The notes under the pieces were generated by a model. That model was not told where the DNA came from. It did no database searches and was given only the letters and a program-made list of their open reading frames with translations. This document shows positions 36,156 to 44,560 of a DNA stretch of 64,000 bases, piece by piece (position 1 is the stretch's first letter; each line of letters begins with the position of its first letter). The position numbers and the translations under genes are program-made. Location of the stretch: contig NZ_JAOWLC010000012.1 in assembly GCF_025751535.1 (NCBI RefSeq), positions 1-64,000 on the forward strand. Direction: 5' to 3'. The stretch comes from Lentibacter sp. XHP0401. GTDB lineage: Bacteria; Pseudomonadota; Alphaproteobacteria; Rhodobacterales; Rhodobacteraceae.

Positions 36156-37279
36156 TGCTGGAAGCGGATGGCAGCTTTTTTGACGGCTCATCCGCCGCCA
36201 AACATAAAGTCACCCTGCGCCTTGATGAGGCGCGGGGGATCCTCACCTTCGATGGTGAGGCTCTCGAGCAGCCCGAAGAATGGCCGCTCCCCGAGTTGCG
36301 CCTGCTGCGCGACCAGCCCGAAGGCGGCTGGCTCACCTTCGCACTGCACATTGAGGGCGAAGATGAAACCATGCATCACGAGGCCCGTCTTTCCTGCCGC
36401 GACGGCGCGATGAACGCAGCCTTGCGTCACGCCGCGCCGAACCTCACCCGCCGCGATATCCACAAAGGCACAGGCCTGCGGGTTCTCACCAAAATCAGCA
36501 TCGCCGTTGTCGCCATTCTGGCGATGATCTTCGTCATCCTGCCGGCTATGGCCACAAGCCTCGCCTACATCATGCCGCGTGAACGCGAAGTGCAGTTCGG
36601 CCGCGCCGTGATCAACCAGATGCACTGGTTCCTCGCGGGCGATTTCGAGACAGACCTGACCTGCACCAACGAAGCGGGTCTGGCTGCTCTCGCCAAAATG
36701 CAGAGCCGCCTCACCGAGGGGCCGGATATGGAATATGACCTTGATATCAAAGTCTTGGATCATGAAATGGTCAACGCCTTCGCGGCCCCGGGCGGGCAGA
36801 TCGTCATCGTCCGTGGCCTGCTCGACAAGGCCACAAGCGCCGATGCCGTCGCAGGGGTGCTCGCGCACGAGATCGGCCATGTCGAAAACCGCGATGCAAC
36901 CATCGGGGCGCTCCGTTCGGCCGGCTCGGCTGGCTTGCTCTCTATGGTTCTGGGTGATTTTTCGGGCGGCACGCTGGCGGTGATCGTGGCAGAACACCTT
37001 ATCTCGACAAGCTATACCCGCGAGGCCGAAATCAGAGCCGATGATTTCGCCCTTGATGCGCTTCACGAAGCCGACGTCAGCAGTGAAGGCCTTGCCACTT
37101 TCTTTGATTACATCCTTGAGCAGGAAGGCGAGGGGCCCGCCGTGCCCGCTTACCTCAACACCCACCCGCCGTCAAAGGCGCGCGCGGGTAAGTCCCGCGC
37201 CCATGCCGCCACACAGCCGGATACCTCCTCGGTGCTGAGCGAGGCCGAATGGGCCGATCTCAAATCCATCTGCGACTGA
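36155..37279 (+). CDS. M48 family membrane metallopeptidase
   Basis: 374 residues from the ATG overlapping the DUF898 stop. An N-terminal soluble domain of about 110 residues, one helix (SIAVVAILAMIFVILPAMATSL), then the peptidase domain with HEIGH at residues 238-242 and the third zinc ligand in TREAEIRADDFAL. It is an outer-face, HtpX/BepA-like zinc protease, probably acting in envelope quality control. The upstream partner may be a substrate or regulator. Confidence 0.88.
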   Translation: MLEADGSFFDGSSAAKHKVTLRLDEARGILTFDGEALEQPEEWPLPELRLLRDQPEGGWLTFALHIEGEDETMHHEARLSCRDGAMNAALRHAAPNLTRRDIHKGTGLRVLTKISIAVVAILAMIFVILPAMATSLAYIMPREREVQFGRAVINQMHWFLAGDFETDLTCTNEAGLAALAKMQSRLTEGPDMEYDLDIKVLDHEMVNAFAAPGGQIVIVRGLLDKATSADAVAGVLAHEIGHVENRDATIGALRSAGSAGLLSMVLGDFSGGTLAVIVAEHLISTSYTREAEIRADDFALDALHEADVSSEGLATFFDYILEQEGEGPAVPAYLNTHPPSKARAGKSRAHAATQPDTSSVLSEAEWADLKSICD

Positions 37280-37332
37280 CCCGACAGCGCTGTGCCTGCG
37301 GCCCTCTGTCGATGCCGCGCCGGACCCGCCCC

Positions 37333-37388
37333 TTTTTCTTGCTTAAAATATCCTGGGGGGAGCGCGAGGGGGGCAAAGCCCCTCTCGC
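37333..37388 (+). repeat. hairpin repeat, copy B (terminator-like)
   Basis: An AT-rich arm TTTTTCTTGCTTAAAATA, then TCCTGGGGGG and a hairpin whose 11-bp stem (37364-37374 with 37378-37388) has one G-T pair and an AAA loop. It lies 53 bp downstream of the M48 stop. Same family as 17058 and 42780. Confidence 0.65.
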
Positions 37389-37394
37389 CCCACC

Positions 37395-37417
37395 GCGCTT
37401 TGGCGCAGCCAAAGTGC
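37395..37417 (+). other. 10-bp stem-loop
   Basis: GCGCTTTGGC, loop GCA, GCCAAAGTGC, with one G-T pair. It follows hairpin repeat B by 6 bp. No T-tract. Function unclear. Confidence 0.45.
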
Positions 37418-37503
37418 AAACCATCAAGCACTTCCTTCATCAAATAGGGGTGACTCCCCCGCAACCCTCCGCTACCCTTCACAAGTGAACGAAGGAGGGA
37501 CTC

Positions 37504-37536
37504 ATGTTTTACGGGATCTGGAACAACAACGGGTGA
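37504..37536 (+). CDS. possible 10-codon leader peptide (MFYGIWNNNG)
   Basis: A tiny ORF, ATG to TGA, with a near-ideal GAAGGAGGG ribosome site 4 bases before the ATG and rich in Tyr, Trp and Asn codons. It lies 78 bp upstream of the ABC exporter gene. It could be a regulatory leader whose translation controls the exporter; equally it could be chance. It is too short to judge by composition. Confidence 0.35.
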   Translation: MFYGIWNNNG

Positions 37537-37614
37537 TCGCCGCTTCCCCGGCTGAACACTCTATAAATCCGCGCCGGTCTGCGCGGCCCTATTCTGTTTC
37601 CAAGGTATCCCGAC

Positions 37615-39465
37615 ATGAAAAAGCTTTTCACTTATTTCGAAACCCTCGTTGACCCTTACGGCCCTTATCCGCGCGAAGATACGCCGCCCCAAACGCTCTG
37701 GCGCTTCATGCTGGGCTATACCCGCCCGTTCAAAAGCGTGTTCTGGGCTGCGGGCATTCTTTCCATTGTCGTGGCGGCAATAGAAATCGGCCTCATCTAT
37801 TACATGGGCTGGCTGGTGGACCTGCTCACAGGCTCCCCCGCCGAAGTCTGGGCCGAGCATGGCAATCTGCTGATCTGGCTCGCGCTTTTCGTGCTCTTCA
37901 TCCGCCCTGCAATCCAGCTTGTCGATGTGCTGCTTCTGAACAACACGATCCTGCCAAATCTTGGCACACTGGTGCGCTGGCGGGCGCATAATCACGTCTT
38001 GCGCCAGTCTGTCGGCTGGTTCGAAAACGATTTTGCTGGCCGTATCGCCAACCGGATCATGCAAACGCCCCCCGCCGCAGGCGAGGCGGTGTTTCAGGTG
38101 TTTGACGCCCTCACATATTCCGTCGCCTATATCGTCGGCGCACTGGTGCTGCTCTATGGTGCCGATCTGCGCCTCATGCTGCCGCTGCTCGTCTGGCTCG
38201 TCGGGTATAGCCTTCTCATGCGCTGGACGCTCAAGCGCGTTGGCCCCGCCTCGCAAAAAGCCTCCGATGCGCGCTCTGCCGTCACAGGCCGCGTGGTGGA
38301 CAGCTACACCAATATTCACTCCGTCAAAATGTTCGCGCACCATGACGGCGAGATCAATTTCGCCCGCGAGGCCATCGAAGAGGCCCGCCGCACCTTCGCC
38401 GAAGAAATGCGCATCTACACCGTGATGGATTTTGTTCTCGTCATACTCAACGGCTTGCTCATTGTCGGTGTGGTCGGCTGGGCGATTTTCCTCTGGATGC
38501 AGGGTTCTGCTTCCGTCGGCGTGGTCGCGGCAGCTTCCGCGCTCACCCTGCGTCTGAATGCGATGACAGGCTGGATCATGTGGGCGCTCACCTCGTTTTT
38601 CCGCCAGCTTGGTGTTGTGGCCGAAGGCATGGAAACCATCGCCCAGCCGATTGATCTGGTTGATGCCTCCACCGCCAAGCCACTTGCCATCGCCCAAGGC
38701 GAAATCCGCATCGAAAACCTCACGCACCGCTACGGTCGTGAAATCGGCGGACTCGAAGGCGTCAACCTCACCATCAGCGCTGGTGAAAAAGTCGGCCTCG
38801 TCGGGCGCTCGGGCGCGGGCAAGTCAACGCTCGTCAAACTGCTCCTGCGCTTTTATGATGCCGAGGCGGGCCGCATCCTGATCGACGGTCAGGATATCGC
38901 TCATGTTACGCAAGACAGCCTGCGCAGCCAGATCGGCATGGTGCAGCAGGACAGCTCGCTTCTGCACCGCAGCTTGCGCGAAAACATCGCCTATGGCCGC
39001 CCCGAGGCGTCGGATGCCGAAATCTGGCAAGCTGCCAAAGAGGCCGAAGCGCTGGAGTTCATCGACACGCTGGAAGACCCGCAGGGCCGCAAGGGCATGT
39101 CCGCTCATGTCGGCGAGCGCGGCGTCAAGCTTTCGGGCGGCCAGCGCCAGCGCATCACACTCGCCCGCGTGATCCTCAAAAACGCGCCGATCCTCCTGCT
39201 CGACGAGGCCACAAGCGCGCTTGATTCCGAGGTCGAGGCCGCCATCCAGGACACGCTCTACGGCATGATGAAGGGCAAAACCGTGATCGCCATCGCGCAC
39301 CGCCTCTCGACCATCGCAGAGATGGACCGTATCGTGGTGCTCGACCGGGGGCTTATCCTCGAGGAAGGCACACATAGTGAACTGCTTGCGCGCGGCGGCG
39401 TCTACGCCGACCTTTGGGCGCGCCAGTCGGGCGGGTTTCTGGGCGATGAGGAAGGGGTTTCATAA
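37615..39465 (+). CDS. ABC exporter half-transporter (fused permease-ATPase)
   Basis: 616 residues: a six-helix exporter domain (about 35-330), then an ATPase domain with Walker A GRSGAGKST, signature LSGGQRQRITLAR and Walker B ILLLDEATSALD. A MsbA/multidrug-type exporter chain. The next gene encodes a similar chain and overlaps by 1 bp (TAATG), so the two should form a heterodimer. Substrate unknown: lipid, peptide or drug. Both ATP sites keep consensus residues. Confidence 0.92.
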   Translation: MKKLFTYFETLVDPYGPYPREDTPPQTLWRFMLGYTRPFKSVFWAAGILSIVVAAIEIGLIYYMGWLVDLLTGSPAEVWAEHGNLLIWLALFVLFIRPAIQLVDVLLLNNTILPNLGTLVRWRAHNHVLRQSVGWFENDFAGRIANRIMQTPPAAGEAVFQVFDALTYSVAYIVGALVLLYGADLRLMLPLLVWLVGYSLLMRWTLKRVGPASQKASDARSAVTGRVVDSYTNIHSVKMFAHHDGEINFAREAIEEARRTFAEEMRIYTVMDFVLVILNGLLIVGVVGWAIFLWMQGSASVGVVAAASALTLRLNAMTGWIMWALTSFFRQLGVVAEGMETIAQPIDLVDASTAKPLAIAQGEIRIENLTHRYGREIGGLEGVNLTISAGEKVGLVGRSGAGKSTLVKLLLRFYDAEAGRILIDGQDIAHVTQDSLRSQIGMVQQDSSLLHRSLRENIAYGRPEASDAEIWQAAKEAEALEFIDTLEDPQGRKGMSAHVGERGVKLSGGQRQRITLARVILKNAPILLLDEATSALDSEVEAAIQDTLYGMMKGKTVIAIAHRLSTIAEMDRIVVLDRGLILEEGTHSELLARGGVYADLWARQSGGFLGDEEGVS

Positions 39466-41297
39466 TGGCTGACACAGCGTACCAACGCATGGTCTGGAAG
39501 GCGGCAAGCCTGATCGACCCGACACGCCCCGCGCGCGGCACCCCCCCGACCGAGCTCTGGGGTTTTGCACGCTGGTGCCTCTCGGGTGCTTGGCCCGTTA
39601 TCGCCCTTGCAGGGTTTGTCTCGGCCCTTTCCGGCGCCTCCGAAGTGCTCAGCATGTATGTGCTCGGCGAGGTGGTCGACCTCACCGCAAGTGCCGCGCC
39701 CCTCAGCGAGCATATCTGGCTGCTCGCTTTCGGGGCTTTCCTGCTCATCGGTCTGCGTCCCGCCTTTTTCGGCCTCAACGCAGCGTTCCAGTCGGTCGTG
39801 CTCGGCCCCAACCTCTTCAAGCAAATCCTGGGAAGGCTCAACCGCTGGACGCTCGGCCAGTCGGTTGGGTATTTTGATGACGACTACGCTGGCCGCCTCG
39901 CGCAGAAACAGGTGCAAGCCACCCGCTCGCTTACCGAAGTTGTGATCGAGACGGTCAACGCCATTCTCTTCGCGCTGGCCTCGGTCATCGGCTCCGCCAT
40001 CCTCGTCGCAGCGATTGATACGCGCCTGCTGCTCATTCTCTGCGGCTGGATCGCTCTCTACGGGCTCTACCTGCGCTACTTCCTGCCGCGTATCCGCGCG
40101 CGCTCCAAGGTGCGCGCAGCGGCGCAGGCCATGGTCTCGGGGCAGGTTGTCGACACGATTACCAATATCAAAACGGTCAAACTCTTCGCAGGCGATGCGC
40201 TTGAAGAAGCGGCCACAGCCGATGTGCTCGAAACCCTGCGCCACCGCGCGGTTGATTTCGGCGAGCTCTCCTCCGTCTTCCGCTACGGCCTCATCTTCAT
40301 TGCAGGGCTTCTGCCTGTCATGCTCCTCGGCGCGGCGCTCCTCTGGCGCGAAAGCGGTGTCACCCCCGGCGATATCGCGGCCACAGGCGCGGTTTCCATC
40401 CGCCTCGCGCAAATGTCGGGCTGGATCAGCTTTGTTCTGATGACAATCTATATGCACCTCGGCGAGGTGGAAGATGGTATGCGCACACTCGCCCCCGCCA
40501 AACGCCTGCGCGCGGGCAAAGGCACAGAGCTGACCGTGCCAAAAGGCGAGATCACGTTCCAAGACGTGACCTTTTCCTATGGCCGCGATGTGGGCGGCGT
40601 GCAAAACATCTCTCTCACCATCAAGGCAGGTGAAAAGCTCGGCATCGTCGGCGCGTCAGGGGCGGGCAAGTCCACGCTCGTCTCCCTGCTTCTCAGGCTC
40701 TACGACCCCGAAACAGGCCACGTGTTGATCGACGGGCATGACATCTCCGATGTGAGCGAGCCAAGCCTGCGCCGCGCCATCGGCATGGTCACGCAGGAAA
40801 CTGCGCTGTTCAATCGCTCCGCACGCGACAACATCACCTATGGCCGCGAAGATGCGCCGGAGGCCGCGCTCACCGCTGCCGTCACCAAAGCCGAGGCGAC
40901 GGATTTTATCGAAACCCTGCAAGACGGGCTGGGTAGGCGCGGCTATGAAGCCCACCTGGGCGAGCGCGGCGTCAAGCTGTCGGGCGGCCAACGCCAGCGC
41001 ATCGCTCTGGCCCGCGCGATCCTGAAAGACGCGCCGATCCTTGTGCTCGATGAAGCCACGAGCGCGCTTGACAGCGAGGTGGAAGCCTCGATCCAGACCG
41101 CGCTTGAGAACGTGATGGAAGGCAAAACCGTGCTCGCCATCGCGCACCGCCTGTCCACAATCGCCGCGATGGACCGCATCATCGTCATGCGGGACGGCCG
41201 GATTGTCGAAGAGGGCCACCATGATGCGCTCATCGCCAAAGGCGGGATCTATGCCGACCTCTGGGCGCATCAGTCAGGCGGCTTCCTTGCCAGCTAG
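39465..41297 (+). CDS. ABC exporter half-transporter, partner
   Basis: 610 residues, same layout as its upstream partner: exporter domain with about six helices, Walker A GASGAGKST, signature LSGGQRQRIALAR, Walker B ILVLDEATSALD and the H-loop AIAHRLST. Start codon overlaps the upstream stop. Sequence identity between the two ATPase domains looks high, so they arose by duplication. No terminator is obvious before rpmB. Confidence 0.92.
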   Translation: MADTAYQRMVWKAASLIDPTRPARGTPPTELWGFARWCLSGAWPVIALAGFVSALSGASEVLSMYVLGEVVDLTASAAPLSEHIWLLAFGAFLLIGLRPAFFGLNAAFQSVVLGPNLFKQILGRLNRWTLGQSVGYFDDDYAGRLAQKQVQATRSLTEVVIETVNAILFALASVIGSAILVAAIDTRLLLILCGWIALYGLYLRYFLPRIRARSKVRAAAQAMVSGQVVDTITNIKTVKLFAGDALEEAATADVLETLRHRAVDFGELSSVFRYGLIFIAGLLPVMLLGAALLWRESGVTPGDIAATGAVSIRLAQMSGWISFVLMTIYMHLGEVEDGMRTLAPAKRLRAGKGTELTVPKGEITFQDVTFSYGRDVGGVQNISLTIKAGEKLGIVGASGAGKSTLVSLLLRLYDPETGHVLIDGHDISDVSEPSLRRAIGMVTQETALFNRSARDNITYGREDAPEAALTAAVTKAEATDFIETLQDGLGRRGYEAHLGERGVKLSGGQRQRIALARAILKDAPILVLDEATSALDSEVEASIQTALENVMEGKTVLAIAHRLSTIAAMDRIIVMRDGRIVEEGHHDALIAKGGIYADLWAHQSGGFLAS

Positions 41298-41458
41298 GAC
41301 AGATGTATGAAATCTGCTCGCCAATACGCCATATCGGCTTGACGGCACATGTGATTCCGCCTAATGAGCGCAAACAGAATTCACGGGGGCCGCTTGTCGG
41401 CGCCCTATCGTATGGTCGCTGACACTGGCGGCATCAAGAACAAGATGAGGATGAACCC

Positions 41459-41749
41459 ATGTCACGCGTTTGCGAATTGACCGGAAAAGGCCCGATGACT
41501 GGCAACAATGTAAGCCACGCGAACAACAAAACGCGTCGTCGCTTCTTGCCAAACCTGAACGATGTAACGCTCCAGTCCGAGACACTCGGCCGCGGCTTCA
41601 AACTGCGCATCTCGGCTCATGCCCTGCGTTCCGTTGATCACCGTGGCGGTCTGGACAAGTTCCTCGCCAAGGCCAAAGACACAGAGCTTTCAACCCGCGC
41701 GTTGAAAATGAAAAAAGAGATCGCCAAGGCCCAGACCGCCGCAGCGTAA
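41459..41749 (+). CDS. rpmB: 50S ribosomal protein L28
   Basis: 96 residues with the L28 start [21 protein letters not shown] and the [14 protein letters not shown] region; typical of the longer alphaproteobacterial form. GAGG precedes the ATG. Monocistronic, with a strong terminator after it; rpmG (L33) is not adjacent. Confidence 0.97.
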   Translation: MSRVCELTGKGPMTGNNVSHANNKTRRRFLPNLNDVTLQSETLGRGFKLRISAHALRSVDHRGGLDKFLAKAKDTELSTRALKMKKEIAKAQTAAA

Positions 41750-41770
41750 ACCTCTGTTTTCTAACTGTAT

Positions 41771-41802
41771 AAAACAGCCTCGTCCCTCGGCGGGGCTGTT
41801 TT
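41771..41802 (+). terminator. rho-independent terminator of rpmB
   Basis: AAAACAGCC pairs with GGCTGTTTT around a 14-base partly paired loop, followed by ATTTTG. It lies 21 bp after the rpmB stop. Confidence 0.85.
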
Positions 41803-41848
41803 ATTTTGTCCTCTTGCATCTTGTGCTCACAGCGCTAAATCTGTGGGT

Positions 41849-42196
41849 ATGACCGCTCTGCGAAAATATGCTTCCGCCTTCATGATCGCCGTTCTGGTGC
41901 TCACTGGACATGCCATGGCCGAAGCCCGCACCATGACGAATGCCGCAGGTGAGATGGTCTTATGCACCGGCACAGGCCCGATCACCATTTTGGTTGATGC
42001 CGAAGGCAAGCCGACAGGCCCGCCCCATATCTGCCCTGACTGTGCTCTGGCGCTTTTTGCCGATATCACACCGCCTTTCTCTATGCCGGAAAGCACGCTT
42101 GGCGAGACCGCACCTCTGCGCTTTACCCATGTCGCAGAGCTGAAAGCCCAGCGTATTCTGGCCGTTAGCGCCCGTGGCCCACCCGCCCGCGTCTGA
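41849..42196 (+). CDS. secreted CxxC protein next to a copper chaperone
   Basis: About 115 residues (ATG 41849; GTG 41843 is possible). Signal peptide ending near HAMAEA, then a short mature domain with Cys in MVLCTGTG and a C-x2-C in HICPDCALALF. The pattern recalls DUF2946-like proteins found beside copper-handling genes. It lies 48 bp upstream of the PCuAC gene, so a metal-delivery role is inferred from context only. Confidence 0.65.
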   Translation: MTALRKYASAFMIAVLVLTGHAMAEARTMTNAAGEMVLCTGTGPITILVDAEGKPTGPPHICPDCALALFADITPPFSMPESTLGETAPLRFTHVAELKAQRILAVSARGPPARV

Positions 42197-42244
42197 CCTT
42201 TACCAAAGACAATACCCATAAAATTTTAAGTGAAAGGTAGAGCC

Positions 42245-42742
42245 ATGTCTCTCAAATCAACACTTCTCGCTGCTGTTGCAGCAACCGCACTCGCAATGCC
42301 GGCCTTCGCCGATGGCATGATGGTCAAAGACAGCTATGCCCGCGCGGCAGGCATGAGTGCCTCAGCGGGTGCCGCCTTTATCGTGATCGAGAATCACACA
42401 GGCGAAGATGACCGCCTCGTCGGTGCAAGCTCCGACATCGCCAAGCGTGTCGAATTGCACACGCACATCGAAGATGAAAACGGCGTCATGAAAATGACCC
42501 ATGTGGAAGAGGGTTTCCCCGTTGCGGCTGGCGAAACCATCATGATGCAACGCGGCGGCCACCACGTGATGTTCATGGGGCTCAACGAGGCCATGGAACA
42601 GGATGACATGGTCACCGTCACGCTCACGTTTGAAAAGGCCGGTGATGTGGTTGTCGAAGTTCCTGTCGATCTCGAGCGCAAGCCCATGCACGGCGGCATG
42701 AAGATGAACCACGGCAACATGAAAAAAGACAGCAACGATTGA
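42245..42742 (+). CDS. periplasmic copper chaperone PCu(A)C
   Basis: 165 residues from the ATG at 42245, with a signal peptide ending FADGMM. The fold is the PCuAC cupredoxin-like domain with copper ligands in VELHTHIED (His72/His74), VMKMTHV (Met82/84) and GGHHVMFMGL (His107, Met109), and a Met/His-rich tail (HGGMKMNHGNM). Family members deliver Cu(I) to the CuA/CuB sites of cytochrome oxidase. It is followed by a double hairpin. Confidence 0.92.
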   Translation: MSLKSTLLAAVAATALAMPAFADGMMVKDSYARAAGMSASAGAAFIVIENHTGEDDRLVGASSDIAKRVELHTHIEDENGVMKMTHVEEGFPVAAGETIMMQRGGHHVMFMGLNEAMEQDDMVTVTLTFEKAGDVVVEVPVDLERKPMHGGMKMNHGNMKKDSND

Positions 42743-42756
42743 TCTTTAAAGGGGTT

Positions 42757-42775
42757 GCGCCGCCTCTGGCGGCGC
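42757..42775 (+). terminator. first hairpin after the PCuAC gene
   Basis: GCGCCGCC, loop TCT, GGCGGCGC: perfect 8-bp stem 14 bp after the stop. No T-tract, but it is followed at once by hairpin repeat C. Confidence 0.55.
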
Positions 42776-42779
42776 TGTG

Positions 42780-42832
42780 CCGGGGGACGCTGTCCCCCGG
42801 ACCCCCTGGGATATTTATGGCAATAAGAAAGG
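42780..42832 (-). repeat. hairpin repeat, copy C (reverse orientation)
   Basis: CCGGGGGAC, loop GCT, GTCCCCCGG (42780-42800), then on the + strand ACCCCCTGGGATATTTATGG and AATAAGAAA, which read on the minus strand as the same AT-rich arm (TTTCTTATTGCCATAAATA) seen in copies A and B. It lies between convergent genes and should end both transcripts. Confidence 0.7.
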
Positions 42833-42843
42833 GTGAACGGCCT

Positions 42844-43533
42844 TCAGCTTCGGCAGAGTGCGTTCACCCACTTCGGCACAACCTCGCTCGCCGGCCCGAC
42901 GTGCACCTCGTCAAACATCGAGTGACCCGCCGAAGGCTCAAGGTTAAGCTCCACAGTCGGCACACCCATCCGCCGCGCTTCGGCGACAAATCCCGCAGCC
43001 GGGTAGACATTGCCGCTGGTCCCGACCGAGGCGAACAGCGTGGCCTCCCGCAACGCCGCGTCGATCTCTTCCATCCCGTAGGGCATCTCCCCGAACCAGA
43101 CGATATCGGGCCGCGTTGCGGCCGCGCCGCATTCGGGGCAGGTGTCTGTCACCCTCATCACCAAAGGCGCATCCCAGCGGGCCTCGCAGCGCACGCACAT
43201 CGCCCGCGCCAGACTGCCGTGCATATGCAACACATTGCGCGCACCTGCCGCCTCGTGCAGCCCGTCTACATTCTGCGTCACGATCAGCACATCATGCGCC
43301 GCCTCAAGCGCGGCCAAAGCAACATGCGCCGCGTTGGGCGTGGCCTTCACAGCCTCCGCACGGCGCATGTTGTAAAATCCGAGCACCAACTCGGGGTCGC
43401 GCATAAACCCTTCAGGTGTCGCCACATCCTTGATCCGGTGCTTGGCCCATAAGCCGCCTTCGTCGCGAAAAGTGCCAAGCCCGCTCTCCGCCGAAATGCC
43501 GGCGCCCGTCAGTATCACAATCTGTTCTTTCAT
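42844..43533 (-). CDS. cobB: NAD-dependent protein deacylase (sirtuin)
   Basis: 229 residues. NAD-binding GAGISAESGLGTFRDEGG at the start, the catalytic region VTQNVDGLHEAAGARNVLHMHG (His as general base), and four zinc cysteines CVRC and CPEC. It removes acyl groups (acetyl or succinyl) from lysines using NAD. Typical length for bacterial CobB. It is divergent from the S2P-type protease gene. Confidence 0.93.
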   Translation of the reverse strand: MKEQIVILTGAGISAESGLGTFRDEGGLWAKHRIKDVATPEGFMRDPELVLGFYNMRRAEAVKATPNAAHVALAALEAAHDVLIVTQNVDGLHEAAGARNVLHMHGSLARAMCVRCEARWDAPLVMRVTDTCPECGAAATRPDIVWFGEMPYGMEEIDAALREATLFASVGTSGNVYPAAGFVAEARRMGVPTVELNLEPSAGHSMFDEVHVGPASEVVPKWVNALCRS

Positions 43534-43616
43534 GCCTCACCATAGCCGCGCACAAACCCGCAGCGCCAGCGCCTTTTACCCTTGCCGCCGCGCCCGAAGC
43601 CGCGCAAATATGCGCC

Positions 43617-44294
43617 ATGTTTCAAACCGGTCCAACTTTGTTCAGTTTTCGTGGCCTCTTCGGAGTGCAGGTCGATGTCAGCCAATCGCTTGTTATGCTC
43701 GCGGGCCTGCTCCTGTTCCTCTCGGGGCTGAGTAATTTCATCTGGGTCGCGGTCCTTGTCGCCATGCTGCTCACCTCGATCTATCTGCACGAACTCGGCC
43801 ATGCCTGGGGCTGTCTGGTGCAGGGCGTGCCGGTGCGTCGCATCGTCCTTCATGGTGGCGGCGGCTTCTGTGAACATGCCCGCTCGGCCAGCCGTCAGCA
43901 GCAGGAACTCATCATCGCGATGGGTCCGCTGGTCAACCTTGCGCTCTGGGCTCTGGCCTCTCTGGGCTCGTGGTGGATTTTCTCGGGCCCTTCCATGGGG
44001 CTCGATATGATAGGTGGTTATCTTAGCCTCTTCGCACGGCTCAATCTTGCGCTCTTCATCTTCAATCTCCTTCCCGTACAGCCGCTGGATGGCGGCAAAC
44101 TCCTCCAGCTCGGTCTTCTGCGCTTCTTTCCGCAAAATGTGGCCATGCGCACAGCAGGTGCAATCGGCCTTGTCTTTGCCGTGCTCTGGTGGCCTGCGCT
44201 GATCTATGTCTATTTCACATTCGGCTGGCTTTTGCTCTTTGCCCCGCCGATCATGCTGCACTGGCACATGGCGCGCGGCGAATACCGGGTCTGA
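43617..44294 (+). CDS. M50 site-2-protease-like membrane peptidase
   Basis: 225 residues with about five helices. Zinc site HELGHAWGCLVQG on the second helix and the third ligand in NLLPVQPLDGGKLLQ. No PDZ or CBS domain, so it is a minimal rhomboid-size S2P homologue. It probably cleaves membrane-spanning substrates, but the target is unknown. The ATG at 43617 is the only good start. Confidence 0.85.
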   Translation: MFQTGPTLFSFRGLFGVQVDVSQSLVMLAGLLLFLSGLSNFIWVAVLVAMLLTSIYLHELGHAWGCLVQGVPVRRIVLHGGGGFCEHARSASRQQQELIIAMGPLVNLALWALASLGSWWIFSGPSMGLDMIGGYLSLFARLNLALFIFNLLPVQPLDGGKLLQLGLLRFFPQNVAMRTAGAIGLVFAVLWWPALIYVYFTFGWLLLFAPPIMLHWHMARGEYRV

Positions 44295-44309
44295 GCACGC
44301 GCCGTTAAG

Positions 44310-44432
44310 TTAATTTGCGTTAACCGGTTTCCAAACAGCCGGTGCACGGGGGGTGCACGCCAGGTGCACGCTTTTCACCCCCCCTGTTTTGTGCCTCCTG
44401 TCGGCGTTAACCAAGCGGTGCGCTGCGGTAAC
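44310..44432. repeat. 123-bp repeat with three phased GTGCAC palindromes, copy 1
   Basis: TTAATTT and TTAAC boxes 10 bp apart, then 22 bp on three GTGCAC sites starting at 44342, 44353 and 44364 (11 bp apart), then a CACCCCCC tract, GGCGTTAACCA (44403-44413), and CGCT-x-CG-x-TAA to 44431. The same plan with the same spacing recurs at 62851. It lies in the gap between the M50 gene and the small secreted-protein gene. Confidence 0.8.
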
Positions 44433-44560
44433 AAACGGTCCCGCCAGTTTCCGTCAAGCGCCTTGGAAAACCTCCGCCCGCTGGTTGATATTTTGCCTAT
44501 TTCCCGCTGACTCTTCTGCGCGGCTCCGTTAACCTTGCCCAAAGTTAAAAGAGAGTCACA

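Larger units (their letters stand above)
37280..37614. other. intergenic region with two hairpins and a mini-ORF
   Basis: 335 bp between the M48 gene and the ABC exporter genes. It holds hairpin repeat B (37333-37388), a second hairpin with a 10-bp stem and GCA loop (37395-37417), and a 10-codon ORF with a strong ribosome site (37504-37536). The promoter of the ABC operon should lie after the hairpins. Confidence 0.6.

Noticed and set aside
34836-36191. 451-codon minus-strand frame over the DUF898 gene
   Set aside because: Shadow; the plus strand has membrane helices and DUF898 motifs, the minus frame only His/Asp/Glu-rich low-information sequence.
37615-41297. The ABC exporter pair as the capsule exporter
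   Set aside because: Both chains are fused permease-ATPase exporters of the MsbA type, not KpsM/KpsT, and lie 10 kb from the kps genes.
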